A program made the translations under genes and the position numbers. Positions 1 through 28,480 of a stretch of DNA of 64,000 bases are shown one piece after another. This DNA comes from Streblospio benedicti. Taxonomy: Eukaryota > Annelida > Polychaeta > Spionida > Spionidae. A model generated the notes under the pieces. That model was given only the letters and a program-made list of their open reading frames with translations, made no database searches and was not told the origin of the DNA. Position 1 is the first letter of the stretch; each line of letters opens with the position of its first letter. The stretch lies in NCBI GenBank assembly GCA_019095985.1, contig CM032660.1, positions 41,035,723 to 41,099,722 on the forward strand. Direction: 5' to 3'.

Positions 1-34
1 GAATCTTCTATGCGGCTGCGTTTTGCACGTGTTG

Positions 35-12888
<12,854 letters not shown>

Positions 12889-15800
12889 CTGCAAAAATTG
12901 AAACAAGTGCCAATGAATAATTAGCAAATCATCATGTCAATGAAAGAAGTAAGATGTTTCTAATGCGTTTTTGCCTTGGATCCTGTCGTGACTTTGCCAA
13001 ATATCAACACCAGAAACCAGAATAAGAAATGCTACATTTGCACATTTGCTCATACCTTGATTATGATTCGAGTTAGCGAAGGGGGTGGGGGTTGGGGGGA
13101 GTTATATCAATCATTTAATGACATAGAAATTTTATAATATCCCATGTTTACCGCCATCGTGTAGCAATAATGCCATAATGCAACATAATTACTGTGTGTG
13201 AGAGAGCGAAGATACGCCTGTGTGCCAACCCAGTTAAACGGTCTAACTTCGACATTTTTTGTCGACAAGAGTTTCTTCAGTCCGTCATCACTATCATTCG
13301 TCTGTCAATGGAGACCAGTTTCTCTCTATTACAGCAGATACTGGTCCTGACAGTCATTCAGATAGATAGAAGGCGGGATATTTGGGAATAATTGCATCTA
13401 GTGGGTAACATATACAACATTTAAAGTCTTTTCACAACATTCCACCGCCCTCCCCCATCCTATCCCTCTACTGAAACCACCTTTGCACTATCCAGTTTTT
13501 ACTGTTACACCGATGTTATTCCTTTTACACGATTCTCATCAAATAAACACATAAATAAAATAACCTTAAGTAAATAAACGTAATTAAGAGATGTAATAAA
13601 TACAGCTTTTTTTCAAGGACTTCTTGTTGCTTATTCTTCTGATCAATTACAAAAATCAATTACAATGCTCTAAGTATCACTTATAAGGGCGCACATCTGT
13701 TTTCAATGTACACAGATATGATGCTAACAAAAGAGCTACTGGTATTATATCATCATACCAGTCATTATTTTATTCAAATAAAATTGCAAAATGAACACCT
13801 CATTTAGATAGTCATTGTGTGCTGCCATTAAAAATATTTTCACAAAATCCTATAACTTATGAAGCATTTTACCATGATAATAGTAATGACAAAGCAAAAA
13901 AATGGCAATTTAATTTCATCTAATTTGATTTGGGACAAAGCTTTCAATTAACCAATACACTTGCCCACGCAGCAGTCAATGGATTAATGATAAAAGGCAA
14001 ATGACTCCCACGACCCACTATTCAACCCAGAATTTAGCCACATTGATCCAAAATGCGCATTGCCCAATGCAGCTGCCATGACTTTGTCCTGTAGTGTTAT
14101 AAGACTTAATTATACAGGGAATATCAATCTGATTATGTGCAATATCTGATTGTATCGTTAGATTGGGTTCTGTATTTCTGGAAACTCAATATTATCAAGC
14201 AAATTGGTGAACCCATTCATGTACTGCATAATTAGCTGAATTCAGCACCACAGAGTGTAAACATGTTGGAACAACTTACTCGGCCTCACATGGTAATTAT
14301 GATTGTCTAATTTTAAACTATGACACCACTATAAACATTAGAACGGTCTATATATTAAAATGCATGATAAGATTCTCATTGCAATCTAAATGCAAATAAG
14401 TCTACCATTGACCACATACTTTGAATTCAATCGATGTTACTAGAGTCATCATTCAAAATAACTCAAGCAAACTAAGTCAACTGTCAAGCCTGAGCCCTCT
14501 GGTATCCCTATCTCTCCTCCCATTTCAGCGGAACCACCGTACAGGTCAATGTGAGCTGGATTTAATGGCCACTAAATAATCAGATTAGTTTGACCTGACA
14601 TGTACAAGTTCAGTATTTGAATGTTTAACTTTATTTGTATTCTATATTCTAATATCTATACTTATACTCTATATTCCAATGGGGATTTCTATGTTGATTT
14701 ATAGGCCTATACAAACTAATAAGCTAATTTCTGTATGATAACTGTTGATTTGAAGTCAACCTTTAAAACAGAACCAAGACTAGAATTATTTAAATCATTT
14801 CATAATTATACAGGAATATGTCTACACTATTGCCATTTTTTTTTTACCCCCATAGTCCACTCATGATCCAATGAACAGTGGTTGTACATGTAGTCCTATG
14901 ACGCGATGATATGGTTTGGATGTTGGGGGAAGTGTGTAGGAAAAAACGAAAAAGAATAGGTATAAATCTAGTCTGCTATAAAAACGTTTTTACGTGGTGA
15001 CTCAAACAATAAAGACTGAATTAAAAGTGAAATTATTGACAACTGTAACACACATTCCTGTAGTCGAACATGCTCGCTTCACAACCCTAATTTTCAAAAT
15101 AATGGTTTGCCCAATTCAGCTGGGTAGCCACTGAGTACATGGTTGAAGGCCTGGGTGAGCTACGCATCCTGCATGGGGCATTAATGACCAGGTGATAGGC
15201 TGTCCAACCCCCATCAACGGCATGCGTGTTTACATCACTACAGATGAGAGTGTGCATCGATTGAAGGTCTCGTCACACCATTACACGTAATGGCCACATT
15301 GGCGTCGACAACGTGAAACCGGCAAGGTCGCACCTCCATTGGTGAACGTGATAAAATGCTTTAAAATGCTCAGTTTTATGACTTACCATTGACTTGGAAT
15401 AGCTGTATTTTTCTTTCGGCGATGTAAATACATGTACTTGGTTGTGTTTACAATGGAAGTAGCTATTTTAATGCATGTTCGTGTATTGTTCAAATTATAC
15501 ACATATTTAAAGATTATAAGATCGCTTTGTCGTCTTTCTTTCATTGTTCAAACTTTTGAATGCAAATTGAACAGAGACCAGTTGATAGATGCACACAGAG
15601 AGTGTAGACTATTAAGGCCTACTTTTGCTCCACATTAACTGCAAACACAGACGACTTAACACCAACGCGGTCATTGGCACCTCCATTTCCTTTTATGGAG
15701 AGCATCCAAAAATTACCTCACTGCAATTACCTTTGTTTCTACCTACGACATTACATCTTTGACGTCAGAGAGCTTCACATTTACAAAATTTAACTGACAC

Positions 15801-18800
15801 TCAAATTTGGAAACTTAATCTGTCTGAATCCAAAACACACTATGCAGATAAAATGCATGATAAATCTTGTATATTAACCAATGGTAATTGTCAATCAAAG
15901 TTCGCGTGAATCCAAAACTTACTGTTATTACTTTTACCTTTTATACAATATATACTGATAATGTGGAAATATTGTGTAACTTACTTTAGTATGCCAGTGA
16001 CTCCGCGAACTTTATCACAATCAAGACGCAATTAATTGTTTACAAGCTGTTTAATTTCCTTATTATAAATTTACGACCACTTCAAATGTCAATATAGGTC
16101 CCCACTTACAAGTGATTTTTTCTAGCTTTAATTTAGAGAAGAATATAAAGATAACCGATATCCTGGACAGTTTTGTTATAAATATGTTATCTTTGTTATA
16201 AACACAATAGTAAATGGCCTAAGTTAGTGTTCCATTCAAAATATGCACTGATGCACTCATTGAGTTATAATTATTTAAAGTCCTTAATTGAATCTACACA
16301 CCCATTGCATGACATGCTCACATTAATTCATAATTTTATCATAACACTTATGATATAATGATATCATTTATATTAATAGTTTAATCAATATCCTTATTAC
16401 TCAAGCATTACTGAAGATTCAAAAGGTGCAGGGCAATTTTACCACCTTAAAGGATCCATGGCCTCGTTTTCACTTGTGAAACTTCCTTCTTTCGTTTTAA
16501 CCATTACATTTTTTACTTACCTTGATACCCAGCCTAATAGCCAATACATAACTCTAAGGTCAAATAGTGCATGATAATGTAAGTTTGGCTATTGAACAAT
16601 TAATCAGCATATAATACAACGGCAACAGCAAAGCACTGTACAGTTTACGATTTGTGAGCCAACTATGAGAAGCTGTAAACAGGTTGTTGTGTTGCACTCC
16701 GTGCTGACAGGTGACCATCAGTCTGCGGCAACAGAATCAGGTCACCGGCTTCACTCACTCACGCTAGCTTTCTGGTGTACACAATCTACTAGAGACGTTC
16801 TAGAACAATTCATCGATATATCACTAATTTTTGTGTTGCATATGCTGTTTATTTTTCAATTTATTAATTTGGTAAAAAGAAAAGAAAGATAAACAATATA
16901 AATGTGTGGTACACTGACAGGCACACTGGTACGACATTATAGCACAGTATACTGGTTTGTTTGTTTGTCTGTTTGAATAGTTTCTCCATCATGCCTAAAT
17001 CTGACAACCTCACTAAAATGATAAGTGTGATTAAAGTTGACCATCTAATAATACTACAAATGAAATTTCACATTTGCATGCCCACCAACATGAAGAATGC
17101 GAGCCAGTGAGAAAATACAGCTGCTGAACTCCATCATGTCAGAAGAAAGGTTTGGGCCACTAATCTTCACCTAGCTCTCGGGAGTCTTCAGACATTACGT
17201 TAATCTTGATTTTAGACGCATACTACTTCTATTTATTGAAATATGTTGGCCAAAAGACTTTTTTAAAATACTCTGTCATATGGTCAAGCAAATTCACATT
17301 GCTCTTGTGTTTATGGAGTATGGTTATTTTCATTACATACCAACAATTTATTTCTGGAAAGGTCAGCTATTAATACCATGTATGTATGATATCCGTAATC
17401 CACTGCCAACTGTTAGCGATAGCCCAGCGATATATAGGAAATGAGAGACCGTAATTAATAATACATTTTTCTGTGTAAATCACATCTTATTATAATTTGC
17501 ACATAACTGAACTAGATAGCTATTTAATTTTCATTTGAACTGCATATGTTACTTTTTGTACTACTAAAACTCAAATGATACTATTGATCATGATCTTGTA
17601 TGTAACATACTGAGATACAAAGGCAAATGGGCGGTCATGAGCAGATGTCGTGTACTAGCAGTGCAAAATGAGCCGTAAGCACTTTCACTTTGCTCTATTG
17701 AATACTATTTAATTATCATCTAATTGACCGATCAAATGAGATAATGATACAAATAGCAATATAAAGTCCAGATGCGCACATTCACATAGTTATGACCAGT
17801 GCATACTGCACCGTTACGTGGTGACGAGGATCGCAGATGAGACTGCTCTCAGTTTACCAACAATAGCGTATGTACCTTTTGTATAAACAGGGATAACCGC
17901 ATCTCCTAATATGATTATCTTAAACAAAACACGTGTGAATATTGTACAGAGGAAAAATTGGACGACGTACAATTTTTACCTTTGCAATTTTTGAGTAAAC
18001 GTCATGTGGTGTTTTTTCTGTGTCTAAAGAAGACCTTACCTCGTAATTCCAGCTGTACGCCACAAAGTATTTATGTGTGCAATTAGAATTCCATGATATC
18101 CATTATCCCATAATACATGTACATATATTCCTATTGAGCTAGTGCAACTTTAAACACAAATAATTGTTGCCCTATCCAATGTTATATGCACCCGTCTACT
18201 TGACAATGTTTTAGATTAAAAGCGACGTTGATCTTTTGTTATTATTACTACACATTAATCAACTGGTTCGGTCTTTTGCCACTAATTCTTCATCTAAGTC
18301 ACGTGTTCAGTTTGCATCAGGACATGTCATACCAGTTAATATTTCCTTACATCATCAACTTTTGGACTACTGTATCGAAGTGACCAAAGTAAAAAAACAC
18401 ACACACACACAATCTCATTCCAAAGTTCTCGTGTCTTCGGAACGTAATCAAATGCAAGCACAGTTTCCAATGAAAAAGATCATGCAGAAGAAATGCCCAA
18501 TCACGGGGTTATCGGCTCTCATCTATATATGTCTTCACACTACAACTAATATCACCAGTTAAACCCTGACTGACAGTCGGCGTTACACTGACCACGATAT
18601 AGAGTAGACCTGTCTGAGTTCACGAAGCCAACGTCTGCTCGTGGAGTTAGTCTGAAGTCGTCACCGGGTCTCCATTGTGGTCAATGGGTGTCATACAGGA
18701 TCAGACGACATCGTACCCGTATTTCCGTGTTTGATCTTAAACAAACACTGGCTGCACTATAGATAGAGTCTTGTATTCCATCATCTTGGCTATTGTATTG

Positions 18801-21254
18801 TCATCATGAGCACACCGGGTCTTGACAAGGACAATCGGTTCGGAGATTATTAAGAGTCGACGTTGACAAATAGACGAGGTATAGATGGATTTTGAGAAAG
18901 AGAATACACGAGAAGTCATTAAAGCATGTAAATTAGATAAATATTTGAAAAGAAACACGCATTTCATTAGGCCATTCGAATACTCCTAAAGAGAAAACGC
19001 ATTACCACACTGAAATAAGCCGTTGCATGTCTCAATCTAAAATATAACGTTGGAAGCCAGTGTGGCTACGAATGAGTAGAAATGTTACAAGTAGTGACAT
19101 TGATCTACACGTTAAATAGGCACAGATCAGAAGATGCAAGCTTATGCAATTGGTTACAGCTGTAATACTGTAGCTCGTAAGAGGCAGCTATGCCCCGAGT
19201 TAATTTAGCAGTAACATAAATGTGCTGATTATATAGATCGGGTGTGGCTAATGGAGAGACGGTGATTACCTGATGGGGCTGAAAAGGCTGATTATACATA
19301 TTCAAACATTCAATTTGATTGCTTAACAGGGATATGATACAGTAATTCTTCCAGTATTCATATTGTGCCACCCAGTAAAACTAGAGCACATCACATAGTT
19401 CTTTAACATTTATACACATATTGCCACAGAACTGGGGTGAGTTGTGAGGGACGGCTTTGAAACAGAGTATTGTGCTATAACATTCGTTCTCCAGGAAAAT
19501 TCCATCTAAGCCCCCGTGATTTGTGTAACCTGTGGACACCGGTGGGAGCGCGCGCCCAAATGTAGGGCAGACGTCCCCTATACACGGGCACCAGAGACGC
19601 GACAAGTGAGAAGTGGGCCACTGAAGCATCAAGCAGCATTTGCGCCTCTGCTAAGCACGCGGGATTCCTCACTTGGTGGGATGCTGACATGAGTGCCTCG
19701 ACGTTAGGCAGCCTCACTGGACCTCGTTAATGTTCACGGCTATGACAACCTTTTACTACAGTTTTTGCGTCATCATCATAGACATTAGATTTTTGAAAAG
19801 TAAGAGATGTAATGTAATTGATGAAAATAATTACATAGATTGAGCATAAAACGTGGGAACAAATCATGACTCTTGTGCACTTACGTTGACGCACCATTCA
19901 ACATACATTTCCACATCTTTATTAGGGTATAACCATATTGTATGTGGTTAAACCAGTGGCCTAGCTTCGTGGAGAAAGTAAGAAGCCCCCTCACCTATAT
20001 GCACGCCAGCCCACTTAGAGCGACTCAAACAGCCATGCAGCTCAGTCACGCTAAATAAAACACACAGCGTAGTTTTTCATGTGCCACTGCTTATCACTGT
20101 GGATAAGCCCAATAAAATAAATGGAAAGTAAAACCTGCCATATCCTGCACATGAAGTAGAGAGCCCCACTGCGGCAGCAGACGAGAGCCGGGGACGCGCG
20201 TGTCTACGGCTTCTGCGGAAATGTGTCTGCCAGGCACGAAAGTCGTCTGCACAGAGTGCCGTTTCATGCAAATGAGAGTGGCTTGTTATTACTGTAACGG
20301 GGTGTTGAATGAATTGATTGATGTTATTTGTGTTTTATTGTGATAAGCACACCTAGTTTTATCATGACGTTTTATTACGTTATGGCGACCAGGAAATGTG
20401 CTTAGGAGAAACAGGCATGTTGGATGAGCACTATTAGTAGTGATGTATGCAAGTGGAAATGGCCTGTGGGTCATACCTATCCGTCTAACAAAACTGAACA
20501 TTTTATGACCTTTACAGCCACCTTGTAGTCTAAGCACTTCTAGCAAGGCCACTTTTTAAAAGAGACCACCGTGTTCCCCAACCATCATAGTACTCATTTA
20601 CGATGACCCTCTATCGAAAGTTTGAGACCACTTCGGTTTTACTAAAGACATTCTAAGTATTCTATTGTCCACATAGCTGTGATCTGATCTTACCAACGTA
20701 GTACAAATAAACCTATTAAAATTCTAAGACTATCATGATGTCACTACTTTATGCAAACAACCATCAACAGGCAGGCTCTATCGGAAGTCTCCCTGCACCG
20801 GAACCTCCGATGTCGATGACACCCCAGCATGCCGCCATCGCCAAGACTACCTGAGAGGAATAAGCTCTTTATGAACACCGCCCTTCATCTCAAGCACCAT
20901 AACAGGACGACATCCATCTTCCTCGATTGTTTATTTGACGTATTTCTCATTCTGTGCATTGTGTGTATCATGCAAGTTTTTGCATCCATTTGACACTGGC
21001 AGCAAGCGTAAATGTCCACGCAGCTTGAGTTGATGTTTTTTAATAGTTACGATGTATTTGCACTAATTGCTTTATGCTGGTCACATATTGTAAACTTTAT
21101 TATTGCTGTGTATGTATGCAATTTTATTGTTATACGTATACACTGTAGTTACCAATTACATTGCAAAAGAAAACTGACTCTCTCCTCCCCCATACTGTAA
21201 TGCATCGAGTAGATTATACGAATAGATAGATATACACTCAATGTATGCAAACCC
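12889..21254. other. Gene-free AT-rich stretch upstream of the GPCR exons
   Basis: No conserved exon, RNA gene or complete mobile element was recognised. It may be a further 5' intron or the upstream region of the receptor, because the first recognised exon begins at a splice acceptor. Slightly GC-richer patches near 15100-15350 and 19500-19740 have no coding signature I could read. A short CA run lies near 18395-18410. Confidence 0.55.
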
Positions 21255-22346
21255 AACTAGATCAAAAGTGTTCAAAGAACACAGCGTCGCTAGAACAACG
21301 TTGACATATGGGCAATTAAAATATTCCATAAGCATGAAGGTTGTAGTTCAAGTGGAAATTCAGAAATGATGAAATCTTTAAAAAGATTAAAGTGGCTACC
21401 TGGAATTATAATTTACTTGATAAATAGTCAAAATTGAAAACTCATGATGGTCTTGATTAATGTAAACAGTGAACCAAGATTGAAGATTTTGTCTTCAAAT
21501 GCATTGATATTATTAATAAAAATGTTGAATACGGAACAATAACGGCACACTTTAATTGGCAAAGCGCCAAATATGAACACATTTGATTGTCACTACGTAT
21601 GTGAACATAGAATGAAATATGGAGGTCATGGTTCAAACTGTATTGAAAGTATTGAAGAAAGTAACAAAAAGAATGGCTATAAACTGCTACACAATGCTGT
21701 GCTCTCTGAGTAGTTTTCATTTAGTTAGCAAAGGGCCAAAGTTTAATGTAGGTGGTGGTCACCACTCCCATAATATTGTATGAAATACGAAAGTCATGTG
21801 TCAAGCTAAAAATGCCGAAATTGACCACCAATGGCCTTCTGGATGGAACACTTTGATTGACAAATTGCCAACATTGGACACTGATGATGGGCATTAGGTA
21901 TATAAGCAGTGTATCAAATTTGGAACTCATGGTTCAAGCTGTATTGAAACTATTGAAGAAAATGAAAAACAAATAATCAAACATTGCCGCCTGGAAATCA
22001 CGCTTGAATTGGCAAAGTGCCAAAATTGAATCGATGTGATGGCCGCTAGGCATGTAAGCATTGTACAAGGTTTGAATGTGTCCATCTAAGCAATATTAAA
22101 GATACTGCAGAAAATGTCCAAAATGGACCATAAATGACTCTGTTGAAACAACAATTTAATTGGCAGAGTGCCCAAAATCGAATCACTTTGGTGTCGCCTT
22201 ATACCTCATAGTTGTGTAAAGTTTGAACAAAATCGGTTCATTGGTAAACTCTCTAGCTTGTCCAGAGACATATATACATACATACATACTGACATACAAA
22301 CGAAGTGATCACAAGGCTTTCGCTTCAGCTGCTGAAGCGACGCAAT
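21255..22346 (+). mobile_element. Dispersed 1.1 kb repeat with internal modules and a terminal hairpin, copy 1
   Basis: This block is repeated in the same orientation at 60545-61497. It starts at CTAGATCAAAAGTGTTCAAA and ends just after a perfect hairpin (22320-22340, arms TCGCTTCAGC/GCTGAAGCGA) followed by CGCAAT. Inside, a motif like ATTGGCAAAGTGCCAAAATTGAA (shortened versions near 21553, 21850, 22012 and 22155) recurs every 140-300 bp. Each copy is followed by related text, so the element is itself built of diverged modules. No protein-coding frame spans it. A non-autonomous transposon is likely; the terminal hairpin recalls Helitrons, but the usual CTRR end is not seen. Confidence 0.75.
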
Positions 22347-25300
22347 AACAGGGATCATAACACGGATAGACGCCTCCATAATGTAGATAGCACTAGACCT
22401 AACTGTCACATTCTTAGAAAGGTAACACCCCAGACTGAGTATCACATAGAGCTGTATGATGTACGTTTTTGCTGCTGACTGATAGTCACGCGCCATGGAC
22501 ACGTCATTGTAGTGTGCCGTGTGAATAATGCCAGGGACTGGGTGCAGCAACATTACAGATAATACGTGTTCTTCCTTCCGTGTGAATGCTCACTGTACTG
22601 TTCATTGCAAACTGCTTACAGTGCACATATACAATGTATGTTGATAAACTTAATATACACTAGAAAGAGTTTAAATGCTGTAATGAAAAAGCAAACTTCT
22701 GCTATTCACCCATATCAATACTGATAGCCATTGAAATATGACTTTCAGTTTTATACTGATCATCTGTCTGTCGTTGGCATGTGGCTTGTTATTTTAAGAA
22801 AAAGAAAATCCATATCCGTGTATTTCTTTTACTTGCCCATCAAACCCTATACATAATGTTATTTAATGTCAAAATGGATTAACTAAACCCGCAGTATTTT
22901 TAAGTCATCAAGTAGGTGAGACAAATATTAGACCTATTACAGTATTTATGATTCATAAGAACATACATTTATAAATTGATGTTCCACAAATTCATGTACA
23001 TCTGAATCTTTTTTCCCAAATACTAAACCAGTCCTTATTTCATCACATAGAGCTTTCTTAGTATATCACTATAAAAATTAGATTTATTTATAACAGACAC
23101 ATGGAGTAATGTTCATGAATAAACAAGCGTTGGCATTCTGAAGTGCTGTTTGATATTTCACAGTACATTTATGATTAAAGAAAAGATGGTTTAAAAAGAA
23201 ACGTTAAAGAGAAGATGCAATTTTGCCACAGACGAACCAGCCATGAAGAGGCATGCAAAATGGGAACACATCTACGTTTTGCACATCATTGGTAGTATAT
23301 GAGCTCGTATATGAGCTTTAATATCAAATCTTGATCACCTAGTACACGACATCATGCCATTGCAAGAATCCCAGCCATGACATTTGTTGTCTGGACCACC
23401 AAAGGACATACGACTTCATCATCCTGAGAAACTCCGTGGTGACGTCATCATCCGGTGTGAAAAGTTAATAAACCGGATACCAAAATGATGGGTAAAACCC
23501 CACGCAGGAAGGCCACGAGTGTGGCATTTACAAATACATGCTGACCTATTGTTAGAGTTTCCTGAAATGATATACATGTGGCCAAAGACATTTGCATCTC
23601 GTCGCACACAATTAATGTTTATTCTTATCCATGTCAAAACTAATGTTTGTCTTTTCTGCTCTTCTGTCTTGTTTTCTAATTGGACAGTCAAGCTGTGGCT
23701 CATGTTGCAAAGAAACACAAATAAATAGACGTAGTATGCATGGGCACGAGTGAAACGCAGTTGTTGTTCTTTATTGTACATAACATTGTTAAATAATAAA
23801 TTGATGATCTTTTTAAAAATCAAACAGAAACGCAAGGAAGAGAGATAATTCATTTTAAGCACAACATACGATTAGCGCATCAATATCAGAGAATACACGT
23901 ACGGGATTCACATCAACCAAACACAAAAGTATTAACGAAGAAAAATACACTTCATATCACCAGTCTCCACTTGACAAACTGCAATAACACGTGTCAGATG
24001 TCAGCACATATTTCACAGTCACATTACCTCGCTGTTAATCAAGACAGCTTAGACACGTCCGGTAATTTGGTCGTAACTCCCGCATTAACGCAACATTGAC
24101 ATCACAGCCCCATCAGTGTATCATACACCAGGCCAAACTAGAATCTATAGTCGTCTGTTTTCTAATCCCAACCACTTAATCTGGGCTTCTTTAGAATCCC
24201 CACAATGGCAATTAGCACAAATGGGCAGCCATTGTAATAATGAAGGATGGCTTGAACTTGAAGAAAGAAAATAGAGTAAGAACGTCTTATTGTCATCCTA
24301 ACTCCAAGTGCGCAATTCAATAATTATGAAAACAGTGATACTTGGACGAGTGTACTTTGTTCTGGTGTATTTCATTACAACACGTGACTTAAGTGACTGT
24401 CAATGGAAGGACCTAATACCATTACTCATCTTCCATTTTGAGTACCGTGAATGTACATGTTGTTGCCGTAATGACGTCGTAAATAAAATCTTGCACACGA
24501 AACAAAAAGTCGTCTGTCTCTCCTGCAATCCATCAGGTTAATTACCCACTGCTCCCCGAGTGTTGGGTGTCTTCTCTTCCACAATGCAATTTGCGCGTAT
24601 TATCGCCGCGGGCAATGGCACCATATCCGGTGACGGCGAGGCGCAGAATCACCTCACAAATCAACCCCCAGGGTGATAACGAGAGGCACAAGGCACACAT
24701 GATTTTTAAAACAAAACGTTTATTACATTGCCATTCGTAGATTACAGTCTATGCTTAGCTTACCTTCTCCCCCCCACGCTCTATTCCGGCCAAGGTGGAT
24801 TGGGCGCTACTCACGATAACTTCAGGTTTATCATTTTCAAGTGTCATTCCCTGTATACAAAGTTTTCAAACTAGTGTTTTATCACACAATGACTTTGGTC
24901 CACTACTAATGTATATCCCCGTCATGTTATCCAATATAGCACACCGCAAGAGGTAACAGTGCATATACAGTTGAAGTAGGCTACGAAGTACGTTGTGGTA
25001 AGAATCAAAGCAATTCTACTAATTTTATCAAGAATCTCATAATATTCTATTAAAAAGAGTTTGTGTGAAACCATATCTAATAATTATATGTTCATATATG
25101 TGAAGTATCTATGCGGATCCATTCTAAACAAACTTTGAGACACATTTTTGGGAAACGCTGAAAGGGGACAGCTCGGGATCCTTCGGCTAATGAATCTAGA
25201 CACGTGCAAGCATCTACATTAAAATCTCCAGCTTGCTACATTATTTTTTCATTTCATCATGGCAAATTTTCTAATGCTATTGGGCTATAAAGAATAACTT

Positions 25301-27043
25301 TGTGGATATAAAACTAGTGCAAGAGACTTAAGCATATTCCATAGTACGATGCTACGAAATTATTATTGGTTTATAAAACACATGAATAGGGCCATTTCTA
25401 TTAGGTGCATGCTGTGGATATACATCACTGATGCTTGGACTGATGCAAACTGTTTGTATTGGCTATTTTTACGCGTGTTTCAATAGACGTTTTTGCATTA
25501 TAACTGTGATGTTATCAAAATAAGTTTCCCGTTCTATTTAAACAGAAGTGTGTCGCAATACACTTGATTACAGGCCCGTAGGCAAAGTTTAAAAAGCGAG
25601 GAGACGAAATTTGCTCAGTTCTGGACGGTATTTGCTGTCGGCGCTGTGCGTTTTCATGATATACGAAGTCGAATCGTGTTTTTGTGCAAAATGAATACTT
25701 TTTTTGCAGAAACAAATAAAATGCGATTATAAATGCGGTAAATTAAGATTTAAAAACATAATGTCCACACCAAGCACAATGATCCAATTCGCATTTTGCC
25801 ATGCCAAATCCTTTTTCATTTTTGAAATATGTTTAAACCAATGATCCATTCACACTTTTGCAGTGAGCGTCATGTTTGAAATCATTGGAATAAAGTATTG
25901 CAAGAGCACTAATAATAAATGATACAATAACAATTTATCAATTTTACACTAGAACTGCATTAAATTCCACTAGAAATAGTGATTTATGAATGAGATTAGC
26001 AAGAACGGCAATAGCTTAAAAATAAGCAACAGGCCTGGATTATATGAGTCCAGGGATGGATGCCATGCATGAATCGTATCTAATGCACGACAATGGCGAC
26101 AATTAAGGGTCAAGGAGCTTTCATTCACAGACCTTGAACCTTTCTAGCATCGTTCATTTAGACACCGCGTTAATTAGTGTCCATGGATAGTGTAACAATA
26201 CGGGTATTTAAACAACTCTCCATATTTACCTCCCAACAAAGTAGTTGTTATGCCAAAATGAAGCAAGGCATTTTTTGCCTGCTCAGATTAAAGTAAGTCC
26301 TTGTATTCATAGAAATGAACGAAAAATGAGCTATATCAAATTTGTTCTCTCCTTTCTTTTAAGCCTGTCTTAAGGGGAAGGAGTAGCATTTATTTTGTAC
26401 ATTAGCAGGGATAAGGCATCTCTAAAATGAAACACCATTCCCGGGAAACAGGATGCTAATCTGAGCAATGGTGTAGTCAGCAGCAGTCACAACAACAGCC
26501 TAACAAGTAGGTGAGAGGGATTTCTTGTAGTACATCAATCACTAGACGCAGAGACAAGTAGGTTTGTAATTAACATGTCACCGTGAAGGTAATACGTGAA
26601 CAACGATGTCCTTAATCGTAATTCTTATGTATATGTATTGTGCTCACTTAACCTGCAAGAATGAATCTCATTGCCTTTGCCAAAGTTGATCTTGCTATGT
26701 ACTAGACTACCTACTACCAACACTTTAGCACTTAATAATCAAGCCATGCAGCCATCATGAGTTGATATAACTCCGCTGTATCCGAAATGCAATGTTGGAA
26801 CAAGGTGATCAAAATATTCAAGAAGTCACGTGGCCTTGTTGCTGCTGCCACCAGATTCCCACCGGATTTGTTGTCCCATTCTCGCGCATTTTTCTCTGGT
26901 TTTCCCCCTTTTGTTACACTTATGTTTTAGTCTATTTACTTATAAAAAACTATGGCACAATTGGTAATGTCATAATAAGTCAGATTTTCCGTAAAAGTAA
27001 TGAAACATTTCATGAGATTCCAAATGAAAGAGAACAGTTTGCT
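22347..27043. other. Gene-free stretch
   Basis: No exon with conserved sequence, RNA gene or complete element was recognised. The open frame on the minus strand at 23419-23862 (147 residues) has no recognisable domain. A GC-richer patch near 24540-24690 is unexplained. Confidence 0.5.
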
Positions 27044-27557
<514 letters not shown>

Positions 27558-27561
27558 GCTC

Positions 27562-27768
27562 GATATATCATATATATAAGTATATATATATATATATATA
27601 TATATTAAGACGACGATTATCAGACATATATATATATATATATGTGTGTGTGTGTATATATATGTGTATATATATGCTGGCAGCACTCTCCATGACAATG
27701 TGTCCAAATATTGAAGCAAATATATATGTTTAATATATATATATGCTGGCAGCACTCTCATGACAATT
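27562..27768. repeat. TA-rich repeat with a small duplicated block
   Basis: Runs of TA and TATG units follow the TG microsatellite. Within them, ATATATATGCTGGCAGCACT followed by CTC and ATGACAAT occurs twice (near 27670 and 27740). Confidence 0.85.
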
Positions 27769-28301
27769 TCGCTGTTTAATACCCATAGTTTTAGTTTTAC
27801 TACCTTGTTCCACTGGTAAACACGTGAGAGACCAAGAATAGCAACTTATCTGTCATAGCATCTGTCCAGCACTAGTAGCAGGACACATGAAGGTCAAAGT
27901 CACACACTACGTGCGATTTTATTGCATCACCTGCCAAATGAGGTGACTGATACACCGGATGATGGACAATCGATCAGTCAGCATGAGCCTGGGGCAGACG
28001 ACCGAAAGGTTGCTAGTGTGATCGTCTGCAATCATGTTGTACATGTACATGCCAGGCATGGTACTCATACTGGCAATGTACAATACACGTGTACATGGAC
28101 TGGCTGTGCTGTCTATGTGTCCGAATGTCAAACATAATATGATGGTTTGATGACTCAACCGTGTGTATAAGTTCTGTCCCCAGTAGCAAGTGGCCAAATA
28201 ATGCTCAGTGTGCATTCTGGTTATTTCATGATGATTTTTCAAAGTTGTATATCCATGGTTAATGAGTAACGTGAGAAGAACCCAACAAACCCGCCATGTG
28301 T

Positions 28302-28480
28302 GCTTCTGTGGGCGAGTGGATAGGGAGCTGGACTCGTGGAGGGTCGTGAATTCGATTCCTAGTAATTCCCAGTCAGGCCTGGTGGTGAGTGTTGGAGCAA
28401 TCTCTAATCAGATGTACACTGCTCCGTGGTATCTACACGTTAAATATGTACGGGCCAGGCAAGAGAACGCTAATGTTGAT
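28302..28480 (+). mobile_element. tRNA-derived SINE-like unit or tRNA relic
   Basis: A possible A box (TGGGCGAGTGGATAGGG, about 28308-28324) is followed about 30 bases later by a B-box-like GGTCGTGAATTCGATTCC (28342-28359). This is the spacing of an internal RNA polymerase III promoter. The stretch does not fold as a complete tRNA by eye, and a non-tRNA body follows. A decayed SINE is the likeliest reading. Confidence 0.5.

Noticed and set aside
22320-22346. Calling the 1-kb dispersed repeat a Helitron
   Set aside because: The terminal hairpin fits, but the CTRR end and 5' TC start are not evident, and no Rep/helicase is present.
23419-23862. 147-residue open frame on the minus strand
   Set aside because: No domain, no splice context and ordinary AT-rich composition; it is compatible with chance.
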